Source: Bacillota bacterium (GTDB lineage: Bacteria > Bacillota > Clostridia > Clostridiales > Clostridiaceae). Taken from it: DNA of 59,630 nucleotides. How positions within the stretch are numbered: position 1 is the stretch's first letter; every line of letters begins with the position of its first letter. The position numbers and the translations under genes are program-made. The stretch spans positions 1-59,630 of the forward strand of contig JAEXZL010000180.1 in assembly GCA_023451395.1 (NCBI GenBank). The letters are read 5' to 3'. The notes under the pieces are model-generated. The model searched no databases. It was not told the origin of the DNA and saw only the letters and a list, made by a program, of their open reading frames with translations. Of the stretch, positions 24,389-31,821 are shown one piece after another.

Positions 24389-25333
24389 ATGGCTGAGATT
24401 ATATTAATAGGTGAGCCTATGGCAATGTTTACTGCAGAGGATATTGGTAACCTTGAAAATATTGAAAAGTTCACGAGATCTTTAGCTGGAGCTGAAGTAA
24501 ATGTAGGTATTGGCTTAAAAAGGCTTGGTTATGACGTTAGTTACGTTACAAAACTCGGTGAGGATCCTTTTGGAAGATATATTAAAAACACTTTGAATGT
24601 GGAAGGTATTGATACAAGCTGTATATCCTTTAATAAGAATTATCCCACAGGATTTCTATTGAAAGGAAAGACAGACGCTGGAGATCCAGAAGTTGTATAT
24701 TATAGAAAAGGTTCAGCAGCTTCAAATATTACTCCTGAGGATATTAAGAATATCGATTTAATTGGAGTAAGACATATTCACATCACAGGGATTTTCCCAG
24801 CTCTATCACCAAGCTGCAAAGCTGCAACTTATGAGCTTATTAAAAGTGCAAAGGAAAAAAATCTACCTATAACCTTTGATCCTAATTTACGACCAACACT
24901 ATGGTCAAGTAAAGATGAGATGATAGAAGTAATAAATGATATTGCTTCCAAGTGCGATATTATTCTTCCAGGAATTGCGGAAGGGCTGATTTTAACTGGC
25001 AGTGATAATCCCAGTGAAATATCGGATTTTTATATTAATTTAGGAGCTAAAGCTGTAATTGTTAAAACTGGAGCTAAGGGAGCCTTTGTCAAAAGTAAGG
25101 AAGAGAGCTTTTTTGTACCTGGATTTAAGGTAGAGAAGGTAATAGATACCGTTGGAGCAGGAGATGGATTTGCTGTTGGTATAATAAGTGGACTTTTAGA
25201 AAATATATCACTAAAAGATGCTGTGACAAGGGCAAATGCAATAGGTTCACTACAAGTAACTACCCCTGGTGATAATGATGGACTTCCTACCCGTGAAGAG
25301 CTTGAGTTATATTTAAATAAGAATATGAAGTAA
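24389..25333 (+). CDS. kdgK: PfkB-family sugar kinase, 2-keto-3-deoxygluconate-kinase-like
   Basis: 314 residues from the ATG at 24389, nine bases after AGGAG; an in-frame TTG at 24380 is too close to that site. The ribokinase-fold signatures are present: the N-terminal GAEVNVGIGLKRLGYDVSYV and the C-terminal anion-hole/ATP motif DTVGAGDGFAVGIISG with the catalytic Asp. KDG kinases phosphorylate 2-dehydro-3-deoxy-gluconate to the 6-phosphate for aldolase cleavage. The opening ILIGEPMAMFTAEDIG and the FDPNLRPTLW box fit the KDG/sugar kinase subgroup, but fructokinase is possible. No aldolase gene is adjacent. Confidence 0.82.
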   Translation: MAEIILIGEPMAMFTAEDIGNLENIEKFTRSLAGAEVNVGIGLKRLGYDVSYVTKLGEDPFGRYIKNTLNVEGIDTSCISFNKNYPTGFLLKGKTDAGDPEVVYYRKGSAASNITPEDIKNIDLIGVRHIHITGIFPALSPSCKAATYELIKSAKEKNLPITFDPNLRPTLWSSKDEMIEVINDIASKCDIILPGIAEGLILTGSDNPSEISDFYINLGAKAVIVKTGAKGAFVKSKEESFFVPGFKVEKVIDTVGAGDGFAVGIISGLLENISLKDAVTRANAIGSLQVTTPGDNDGLPTREELELYLNKNMK

Positions 25334-25416
25334 ATTATAAATCAAAAAAGCAAGGATATTATATGCTATATTTTATCAATTTATAAAAAACCATATACAA
25401 TTTCTAAATTTTGGTT

Positions 25417-25422
25417 TATAAT
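25417..25422 (+). promoter_or_regulatory. -10 box of the hflX leader transcript
   Basis: TATAAT at 25417-25422 with a weak -35 (TATACA, 25394-25399, 17-bp spacing). Transcription would start near 25429, about 560 bases before the hflX start codon. Confidence 0.5.
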
Positions 25423-25464
25423 AAAGATATATTATATTAAAAAATCCTGAAAGGGGACTGTAAA

Positions 25465-25536
25465 ATGTTAATTTTCAAAGATAGAACTATAAAAAACATA
25501 AACAACATAATATGCAGTCTGCTGTCAGTGAATTAA
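25465..25536 (+). CDS. 23-codon leader peptide (upstream ORF of hflX)
   Basis: A short frame starting MLIFKDRTIKNINNI and ending in SLLSVN, preceded by AAAGGGGA seven bases before its ATG, as good a ribosome binding site as any gene here. Its last codons contain AGTCTGC (25516-25522), which is the exact complement of GCAGACT in the 5' arm of the next terminator. I infer that it is a leader peptide for ribosome-dependent attenuation of hflX. Confidence 0.6.
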   Translation: MLIFKDRTIKNINNIICSLLSVN

Positions 25537-25585
25537 GTATACTAGGTTTTAATATACTGTATTTTTAAATTTGTAAATAATACGA

Positions 25586-25616
25586 CCGCAGACTTATAGC
25601 CTGCGGTTTTTTATAT
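25586..25616 (+). terminator. Leader terminator 1 of hflX
   Basis: ccgcag (25586-25591) pairs with ctgcgg (25601-25606), followed by T6 and more T-rich sequence. The 5' arm can instead pair with the end of the leader ORF. Confidence 0.75.
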
Positions 25617-25706
25617 TTTTTGAGTATCAATCTGTATATTGATTCTATTTAGATATTTGAGGCAATTTTTATCAGCCAATATATATCTAAACTTTTATAT
25701 GGAAAT

Positions 25707-25740
25707 ACCGCAGATGAAATCTGTGGTTTTTTTATTTTTA
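25707..25740 (+). terminator. Leader terminator 2 of hflX
   Basis: An 8-bp stem accgcaga / tctgtggt with a 5-base loop, followed by a T7 run. The arms resemble those of terminator 1. Confidence 0.75.
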
Positions 25741-25757
25741 AAACCTTATGAGTATTT

Positions 25758-25810
25758 AAGCCGCAGTGCAGTGTTTAGTCTTTTACTATTCACTGTTTCT
25801 GTGGCTTTAT
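25758..25810 (+). promoter_or_regulatory. Third hairpin of the hflX leader
   Basis: aagccgcag (25758-25766) pairs with ctgtggctt (25799-25807), with an inner cagtg/cactg stem. It shares the ccgcag/ctgtgg theme with the two terminators but has a poor T run. Confidence 0.55.
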
Positions 25811-25986
25811 ATATTTGCTGCATAAATCCTTATGCAAAAAACGCCTTAGGGGGAGTTAAAGATGATTATTTTATAAATATTACTCTTAGTCATGGGTCTA
25901 AATTATAGATTGGAGGACAAAAAAATGAGGTTAAGATTATTGTACACAAAAAGAAATAAATGAATTTTCAAGGGAGGAAATTATAT

Positions 25987-27795
25987 ATGATAACAGGAAA
26001 TATTACTGGAATAAAGAAAATACTACTTGATAGATTAGAAAACCTATATGAATTAACTATAGATACTGACATGCTCTTTTCTTATGAACTAACAAAGGAA
26101 ATGAATGATATTAGCATATTAATAAAAAAGGAAATATCCGTAGTTATTAATAGAAAGGGTAAGATTACAGACATCTCAGTGGGAAATATAAATAGTGCCA
26201 AAATACCTTCTATAGAGGTTTCTGCAAATAAGCTAAGCGGATATAGAATAATCCACACTCATCCATCAGGCAACAACAAGCTATCCCCTATGGATACCTC
26301 AGCTTTGTTGAACCTTAAGTTAGATGCTATTGCTGCCATTGGTGTTAATGAAAATATTGACCTTGTTAGGATGAGCATTGGTTTCTGTGATGTTTATAAT
26401 AATAATCTTATTTTTAAGGAACTGGAAGGTATAGAACTAGAGACTGCACTGCAATTAAACCTTAGAGACAAGATCACCTATATTGATAAGGTAATTAAAA
26501 CCTTAAGTAACCACGGTGATAATGAAGAAAGGGCTATTTTAGTTGGAACTGATAGTGAAGAGAGTCTTGAGGAGCTTGCAGGGCTTGCAGAGGCCTGCAA
26601 TGTACTTCCTGTATATTCTGTACTTCAAAGGAAAAGCAAGGTCCACTCTGCTTACTATGCTGGAGAAGGTAAAATACAGGAAATAGCTCATTTAAAGCAG
26701 CTTAAAAATGCCAATACAATAATATTTGATGATGAGCTTTCCGGCTCTCAGATAAGAAATCTGGAAGAGGAACTAGGCTGTAAGGTTATAGATAGAACCA
26801 CCTTAATCTTGGATATCTTTGCAAGGAGGGCTAAAAGTAAAGAAAGCATTCTTCAGGTAGAACTTGCTATGCTTAACCATAAGCTTCCTAGATTAAGAAA
26901 TTCAAGTGCTAACCTTTCAAGAATAAAAGGTGGAGTAGGAGTAAAGGGTGGAGTTGGTTCAAGAGGGCCAGGAGAGAAAAAGCTTGAGACTGATAGAAGG
27001 CATATAGAAGGAAGAATAGAAGAAATTAAAAATGAGCTTCGTAAGGTAATAGGGCAAAGAGCTGTCCAAAAGGTGAATAGAATCAAAGGTAACATCAGCA
27101 ATGTGGCCATAGTAGGCTATACCAATGCAGGAAAATCAACCCTAAGAAATAAGCTCTGTGAAATTTCTTCTTCTAACAATAGCAAAGAAGGAGTTTTAGA
27201 GGCAGATATGCTCTTTGCAACCTTAGATACCACCGTAAGGGCCGTAACCTTAGAGGATAATAGAAAAATTGCTTTATCTGATACTGTTGGTTTTATCAGC
27301 AAGCTTCCTCATGACCTGGTAGAAGCCTTCAAATCCACCTTAGAAGAGGTTATTGATGCTGATCTTCTTCTTCATGTGGTAGATGCCTCCAATAATGAAG
27401 CCATAAAACAAATAAAGTCAGTAAACACCGTTCTCTCTGAGCTGAAGGCAAAGGACAAAAACACCCTAATCCTTCTAAATAAAATTGATAAAGCCTCTGA
27501 AGAGAGCATAAAGGAAATCCGAGCTTTCCTAAAGGATGAAAAAATAATAGAAATTAGCGCTGTAAAAGGTATCAACTTAGAGGAAGTTTTATATATGATA
27601 GGCAGGGAAATTCCCCTTCAATTAATAGAAAAGGAATTCCTCATCCCTTATAATGAACAAAAGTTAATTTCCTTCCTTCATGAAAACTCAAAGGTCATTA
27701 ATGAAGATTTTAAGGAAGAAGGAGTCTACCTTAAAGCCTTAGTATATGAAGGAATCTCTAAAAGGTTTAAGATCTTTGAAAAAGAGAAAATTTAA
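25987..27795 (+). CDS. hflX: GTPase HflX with N-terminal JAMM-like domain
   Basis: A ribosome-associated GTPase that splits or rescues stalled 70S ribosomes. 602 residues from the ATG at 25987, nine bases after GGAGG. The HflX core (about 180-602) has the glycine-rich GVGVKGGVGSRGPGEKKLE segment and the G motifs GYTNAGKST, DTVGFISKLP and LLNKID. This is much longer than the usual 400-430 residues: the first 130 or so form an extra domain with a full JAMM pattern (Glu49, His90-Thr-His92-Pro-Ser-Gly, Ser100, Asp103), as in RadC and MPN metalloproteases. Expression is probably controlled by the leader with upstream ORF and stacked terminators, in line with antibiotic-induced hflX genes of other Firmicutes. 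Confidence 0.93.
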   Translation: MITGNITGIKKILLDRLENLYELTIDTDMLFSYELTKEMNDISILIKKEISVVINRKGKITDISVGNINSAKIPSIEVSANKLSGYRIIHTHPSGNNKLSPMDTSALLNLKLDAIAAIGVNENIDLVRMSIGFCDVYNNNLIFKELEGIELETALQLNLRDKITYIDKVIKTLSNHGDNEERAILVGTDSEESLEELAGLAEACNVLPVYSVLQRKSKVHSAYYAGEGKIQEIAHLKQLKNANTIIFDDELSGSQIRNLEEELGCKVIDRTTLILDIFARRAKSKESILQVELAMLNHKLPRLRNSSANLSRIKGGVGVKGGVGSRGPGEKKLETDRRHIEGRIEEIKNELRKVIGQRAVQKVNRIKGNISNVAIVGYTNAGKSTLRNKLCEISSSNNSKEGVLEADMLFATLDTTVRAVTLEDNRKIALSDTVGFISKLPHDLVEAFKSTLEEVIDADLLLHVVDASNNEAIKQIKSVNTVLSELKAKDKNTLILLNKIDKASEESIKEIRAFLKDEKIIEISAVKGINLEEVLYMIGREIPLQLIEKEFLIPYNEQKLISFLHENSKVINEDFKEEGVYLKALVYEGISKRFKIFEKEKI

Positions 27796-27864
27796 ATAAC
27801 ATGTCTCCTTTTGGCCCTATTATCATACTAATAATATTATAGTTAGGTTAAAAAGGAGACAACC

Positions 27865-29532
27865 ATGGAATATACTCCTGCCTTAAGGCATATCACAGTA
27901 AGGCTTTTCCACTGTGATCCTGATATATTAAAGGACAGAAGAAGTTTAAACATATATGCCCGAGAAACGGCTAAAGAGCTCAAGCTAGGTAACATTAAAG
28001 CTTCTTTTTTTCTATATAATCCCTTAGGAATAACTGTAGTTGTGCTATTAGACCTATGTCAGCTAACGGTTAATTCTAATCCTTGTGATGGCTATGCTCA
28101 AGTAGATTTATTTACCCCATCTCCTGAGGCTGCCTTGTCTAGTGCCTTTAACTACCTAAAGAAAGCCTTAATAGCTTCTCATTATGAAATTTTCGGACCC
28201 TTAGATGATATCTCTATCTATCTAAAGCCCAGATCCTCTTCCCTTGGTAATAATACTAAGGAAATGCGGTCTATCACAGGAGGACTAAGTCCGGTGATTT
28301 CTGTTTTAGGCAGTGGCGGCGGAGTGGCTAAGTCTGTTTTGTCCATATTAAACAGAGCCTCAGAGGATATAAATGATCCTATTAACTCCTTTATTAAGGA
28401 AGCAAAGCTTCATTTAATTGATTTAAAACAAAAGGATCTATCCTATTATGAAAATCACTTTCCTAATTTAAGAGATAGAATAACACTACATGAATTTGAT
28501 GTAAATAACGGCGACACTCTAAAAAGCCACCTAGAGAAAAGCAATACCTCTATTGTACTGGACATATCCTACGGAGATTCGGTTCTGATGCTAAAATGCT
28601 GTAATTCCTTAGGAATATCCTATATTAACACAGCTCTAGAAAGTGTTGAGGTAGATGAAAATCAATATTATACAGGGTTTCCCCTACAGGAAAGATATAA
28701 AATTTTTCAGAGCCATAGGGATGAATTTCATAACACCTCTGCTATAATCTGTTCTGGTATGAATCCTGGAGTTGTTCAGTGGATGGCAATTGATTTAATG
28801 AATAGATATCCTGATAAAAAACCTATAGGCTGCTATATAGTAGAAAATGATACCTCCTTCTTTGAAAATGAAGATTTAGCAGAAAAAAACACCATATACA
28901 CCACCTGGTTTCCCATGGGCTTTCTTGATGAGGCCATAAACAGCTACCCAACCTTTATGAAAAAGCATGAAGCCTTATTCCTCTACAATGAAATATATGA
29001 GCTTCAATTTAAGGTTACTTTAGGGCAGAAGCAGTTCTATGGTGCTCTTATGCCCCATGAAGAAGCTATTACCCTTGGTAAAATCTTTGATATGGAAACA
29101 GGCTTTATATACAAGATAAATGACCACACCACAGAGTTAATTAAATCAAATCTAAATAATATTCATAGCTTATGGGAAAACCCGATGAAGGTTTTAGACC
29201 CTGAACTCACCCCTCTAAAGGGCGAGGATTTAGTAGGTATACTTTTGGTTTTTGAGGATAAGGAGGCCTATGTATATAATTCTTTAAACAATAAGGAAAC
29301 CTTTAAAAAATATAGAACCAACGCTACCTACCTTCAGGTTGCTTCTGGAGTATATGCCGCCTTGGCCACCATGCTACTAGATAACATTCCTAAGGGGATT
29401 TATTATGTTGATGAGCTCCTTATGAATACTAAAAATAACTATGGTAAGTATGTAAGCTACCATCTGGAGAAATTTATAATAGGTGAAAACAGTCATAGTG
29501 ATGGGGACTTGCTAAATAGAATGAAAAGATAA
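27865..29532 (+). CDS. Fusion of SpeD-like domain and homospermidine-synthase-like dehydrogenase
   Basis: 555 residues, two domains. About 5-110 resembles S-adenosylmethionine decarboxylase (SpeD): ALRHITVRLFHCD, then GYAQVDLFTPSPEAALSSAF. The SpeD processing site (Ser-His-Ile) is replaced by CQL (65-67), so self-cleavage to the pyruvoyl enzyme is not expected by the usual route. From about 143 on, a Rossmann motif (VISVLGSGGGVAKS) and the stretches LGISYINTALESVE and CSGMNPGVVQWMA match homospermidine synthase of the saccharopine dehydrogenase family, which joins polyamines using NAD. The fusion therefore points to polyamine synthesis. It follows hflX by 69 bases and ends at a terminator. 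Confidence 0.7.
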   Translation: MEYTPALRHITVRLFHCDPDILKDRRSLNIYARETAKELKLGNIKASFFLYNPLGITVVVLLDLCQLTVNSNPCDGYAQVDLFTPSPEAALSSAFNYLKKALIASHYEIFGPLDDISIYLKPRSSSLGNNTKEMRSITGGLSPVISVLGSGGGVAKSVLSILNRASEDINDPINSFIKEAKLHLIDLKQKDLSYYENHFPNLRDRITLHEFDVNNGDTLKSHLEKSNTSIVLDISYGDSVLMLKCCNSLGISYINTALESVEVDENQYYTGFPLQERYKIFQSHRDEFHNTSAIICSGMNPGVVQWMAIDLMNRYPDKKPIGCYIVENDTSFFENEDLAEKNTIYTTWFPMGFLDEAINSYPTFMKKHEALFLYNEIYELQFKVTLGQKQFYGALMPHEEAITLGKIFDMETGFIYKINDHTTELIKSNLNNIHSLWENPMKVLDPELTPLKGEDLVGILLVFEDKEAYVYNSLNNKETFKKYRTNATYLQVASGVYAALATMLLDNIPKGIYYVDELLMNTKNNYGKYVSYHLEKFIIGENSHSDGDLLNRMKR

Positions 29533-29539
29533 CAAAATG

Positions 29540-29571
29540 GGAGGTAGATAATAATTTTATCTACCTCCTTT
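29540..29571 (+). terminator. Terminator of the SpeD-like fusion gene
   Basis: Perfect 11-bp stem ggaggtagata / tatctacctcc with a 7-base loop, followed by TTTCC. The flanking bases extend the pairing. Confidence 0.75.
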
Positions 29572-29577
29572 CCATTA

Positions 29578-30387
29578 TTAGATATTTATTATTTTCCCTT
29601 TAGCTTTATCATATTCAGAGAGCAAATACTCATCCAAGAAGGATAAAGCAGTTTCTGCAATCTCTTCATCTACTCCATAATAGGCTTCTGCGACGGCACC
29701 AGTAATGGCAGCAATTGTGTCACTATCACCACCAATGGAAATAGCATTTCTTATAGCATCCTCAAAGCTCCTTGACTCCAAAAAAGCTACCAGGGCTTGT
29801 GGTACTGATTTTTGACAGGTAATCTCATAATCATATGTAGGACGGATTTCATCCAAGGTAAAATCTAGACTATAGTACTTTGCTTCGATATAATCTCTGA
29901 TTAGTTCCTTCATCTCCTTCTTACCTCTACCATTACGAGCAAGCCAAATAGCAGCTGCTGTTGCCTGTGCACCAATTATTCCTTCAGGATGATTATGGGT
30001 TACTTCTGCCGTTGCCTTGGCAAGAATCTCTGCTTCCTCTAAAGAGCTAGCATACCACCCAACGGAAGAAACCCTCATAGCTGATCCATTTCCACAGCTA
30101 TTATATGGCTCCTTATGATTTTTGAGCATCCAGACAAGAAAATTCCCACCATAACCACAATCTGGATATCTGCAGCCCACCTCATGCATAACGTCTACTA
30201 AATCACTTTTGAATTTTTCAAGTCCCTCTTCCTTATTGTATTGAGCCAGAGCCTTAGCCACTGCTATAGTCATAACAGTATCATCAGTAAAATCACAGTC
30301 GGTACTAAAAAGCGGAAAATCTTTTCTTTTGATATTATCGAATTCATATATGGAACCAACAATATCACCGATTATTGCACCTATCAT
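29578..30387 (-). CDS. ADP-ribosylglycohydrolase family protein
   Basis: 269 residues, all-helical DraG-like fold. Metal-binding motifs are visible at the N-terminus (GDIVGSIYE and TDDTVM) and near the C-terminus (SIGGDSDTIAAITGA). Members remove ADP-ribose from proteins or small molecules using two magnesium ions. The natural substrate is unknown. Not in an operon. The residues expected for activity all appear present. Confidence 0.9.
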   Translation of the reverse strand: MIGAIIGDIVGSIYEFDNIKRKDFPLFSTDCDFTDDTVMTIAVAKALAQYNKEEGLEKFKSDLVDVMHEVGCRYPDCGYGGNFLVWMLKNHKEPYNSCGNGSAMRVSSVGWYASSLEEAEILAKATAEVTHNHPEGIIGAQATAAAIWLARNGRGKKEMKELIRDYIEAKYYSLDFTLDEIRPTYDYEITCQKSVPQALVAFLESRSFEDAIRNAISIGGDSDTIAAITGAVAEAYYGVDEEIAETALSFLDEYLLSEYDKAKGKIINI

Positions 30388-30653
30388 TAATTATCTCCTT
30401 TTCAATGAACAAATATGATTATTCTATATTATAACACTTCTATTTTTTCTGTGAAAAAGGGCACATTTTTTCTCTCTTTTTTAATAAGCAGAAAAATTTC
30501 TGTAGAATATGGCTTTTTGCTTATATAAATTGCTAAAGAAAAAGAGATTTATGAGAATTTAATCTGAATATTCAGAATTTATGATATAATAATACATAGA
30601 TATTGTTATAAAATAGCAGATTCGGATATTATGTAATTTTAAGGAGGTTCTCT

Positions 30654-30929
30654 ATGGATAAGGGATTTTTCGGAAGCTTGTTTGATTTCGACAAAGATGG
30701 CAAATTGGATGCCTTTGAGCGTGCAGCGGAGTTTATGACCTTTGAAATGCTTATGGAGGAAGATTCAAAAACAGCTGAAGATGTGGATGCTTTTGAGGAT
30801 GATGAAGATAATTTCCAAGATGAGGATGACGATGACTTTCAGGATGAAGATTACGACGACTTTGAAGATGAGGATGAAGATGACTTTGAAGATTACGATT
30901 CCACAGATCTCTATGATGAAGACTTTTAG
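30654..30929 (+). CDS. Highly acidic protein with one EF-hand-like loop
   Basis: 91 residues. The N-terminus has a calcium-loop-like DFDKDGKLDAFE (12-23, Asp at 1, 3, 5, Gly at 6, Glu at 12), followed by a helix and then a C-terminal half made almost only of Asp and Glu with regular Phe or Tyr (repeats of the DDFEDE/DDFQDE type). Start supported by AAGGAGG. It could bind calcium or basic partners. Unusual composition; no named family recognised. A terminator follows. Confidence 0.75.
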   Translation: MDKGFFGSLFDFDKDGKLDAFERAAEFMTFEMLMEEDSKTAEDVDAFEDDEDNFQDEDDDDFQDEDYDDFEDEDEDDFEDYDSTDLYDEDF

Positions 30930-30947
30930 TAAAGGTAATAAAATAGA

Positions 30948-30967
30948 GCTGCCTCTGGCAGCCCTTT
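30948..30967 (+). terminator. Terminator of the acidic-protein gene
   Basis: Stem gctgcc/ggcagc with a 3-base loop, followed by CCTTTTATTCTT. Confidence 0.65.
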
Positions 30968-30972
30968 TATTC

Positions 30973-31494
30973 TTACAAGGTCTTTCTCCTAAATAAAATC
31001 TCATACCCTTCCTTCTCAATTATCTCTGTTACATAAAAGCCATTTTTATCGTAAAGGTCCTGGGCCTTAGCTTCGTTGCTGTCTGTGGAGGTGAAAAGGC
31101 AAATATACTTTTTTTCTCTTTTTCTTCCCTCATTTATAACGAAATCTAAAAGGAGTTTTCCTATACCCCTTCCCCTGTATTTTTTATCAACACAATACCA
31201 GCCTATCCACAGGGTGTCCTGATAATTTTCTATTAAGGTATATATGCCAATAATACCCATAACCTTTTTCTTATCATTTACTGAAATAAAATATTCCAAG
31301 CTTCTAGTGTGCCTATCCACTTTAGTTATATACTTTTGAAATTTCTTCTCACTAACACTGGCCTCTATTTCTCTTTTTACCGAGTCATCTTCATCTGTAA
31401 ATACAGTTTCCACTAATTTAATTGCTTTTTTTAAATATTCCTTTGTCAAAGTAATTATTGTTATGTCTCCAGGAAAATCCATATTATACTCCAT
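30973..31494 (-). CDS. GNAT-family N-acetyltransferase
   Basis: 173 residues. Motif A is WYCVDKKYRGRGIGKLLLDF with the R-G-x-G-x-G/A loop for acetyl-CoA, followed by NEAKAQDLYDKNGFYVTEII as motif B. Cytoplasmic, substrate unknown. Monocistronic. Confidence 0.88.
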   Translation of the reverse strand: MEYNMDFPGDITIITLTKEYLKKAIKLVETVFTDEDDSVKREIEASVSEKKFQKYITKVDRHTRSLEYFISVNDKKKVMGIIGIYTLIENYQDTLWIGWYCVDKKYRGRGIGKLLLDFVINEGRKREKKYICLFTSTDSNEAKAQDLYDKNGFYVTEIIEKEGYEILFRRKTL

Positions 31495-31658
31495 AACTTG
31501 GTAGCACCTGATAAAGGTCTATATAGGTACATTATTAAGTATTATATACAATTTTTCTTGATTTGTTCCAGGCAATATTTTTTTAAAAAATTATCAAGAT
31601 TTTTTTAATAAAAACGATTACCTGTAAATACTTGTCTGGATTTGTCATAGCTAAGTGA

Positions 31659-31664
31659 TATAAT
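31659..31664 (+). promoter_or_regulatory. Extended -10 promoter of candidate small RNA
   Basis: TGATATAAT (TGn plus TATAAT) at 31656-31664 on the plus strand, with only weak -35 matches upstream. Confidence 0.5.
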
Positions 31665-31670
31665 ATCTTT

Positions 31671-31790
31671 TATAATAATCTTTCTTTGGGTAGGCCCTTG
31701 GGTACGCTATGGTTAACGCTGTCTTTGGTCTTATATTATGAAAGAATTAAGCCCAGCACCTATAAAATTTTATTGGTGCTGGGTTTTTAA
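31671..31790 (+). ncRNA. Candidate small non-coding RNA
   Basis: About 118 bases run from an extended -10 promoter to a strong plus-strand terminator, and no frame in between looks coding. The middle is much richer in G and C than the surrounding intergenic DNA (gggtaggcccttgggtacgc and atggttaacgctgtctttgg). The terminator faces the 3' end of the alkaline phosphatase gene but has its T run on the plus strand. I do not recognise a known RNA family. Confidence 0.45.
31752..31790 (+). terminator. Terminator of the candidate small RNA
   Basis: Perfect 9-bp stem cccagcacc / ggtgctggg with a 14-base loop, followed by T5 on the plus strand. The minus-strand side has a poor T run. Confidence 0.75.
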
Positions 31791-31821
31791 ATTAAAAATA
31801 TTTCCTAGTGAATACTATTTA

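Noticed and set aside
25639..25908. An 89-residue plus-strand frame in front of hflX
   Set aside because: It spans terminator 2 and the third hairpin and has no ribosome binding site; the leader structures explain the sequence better.
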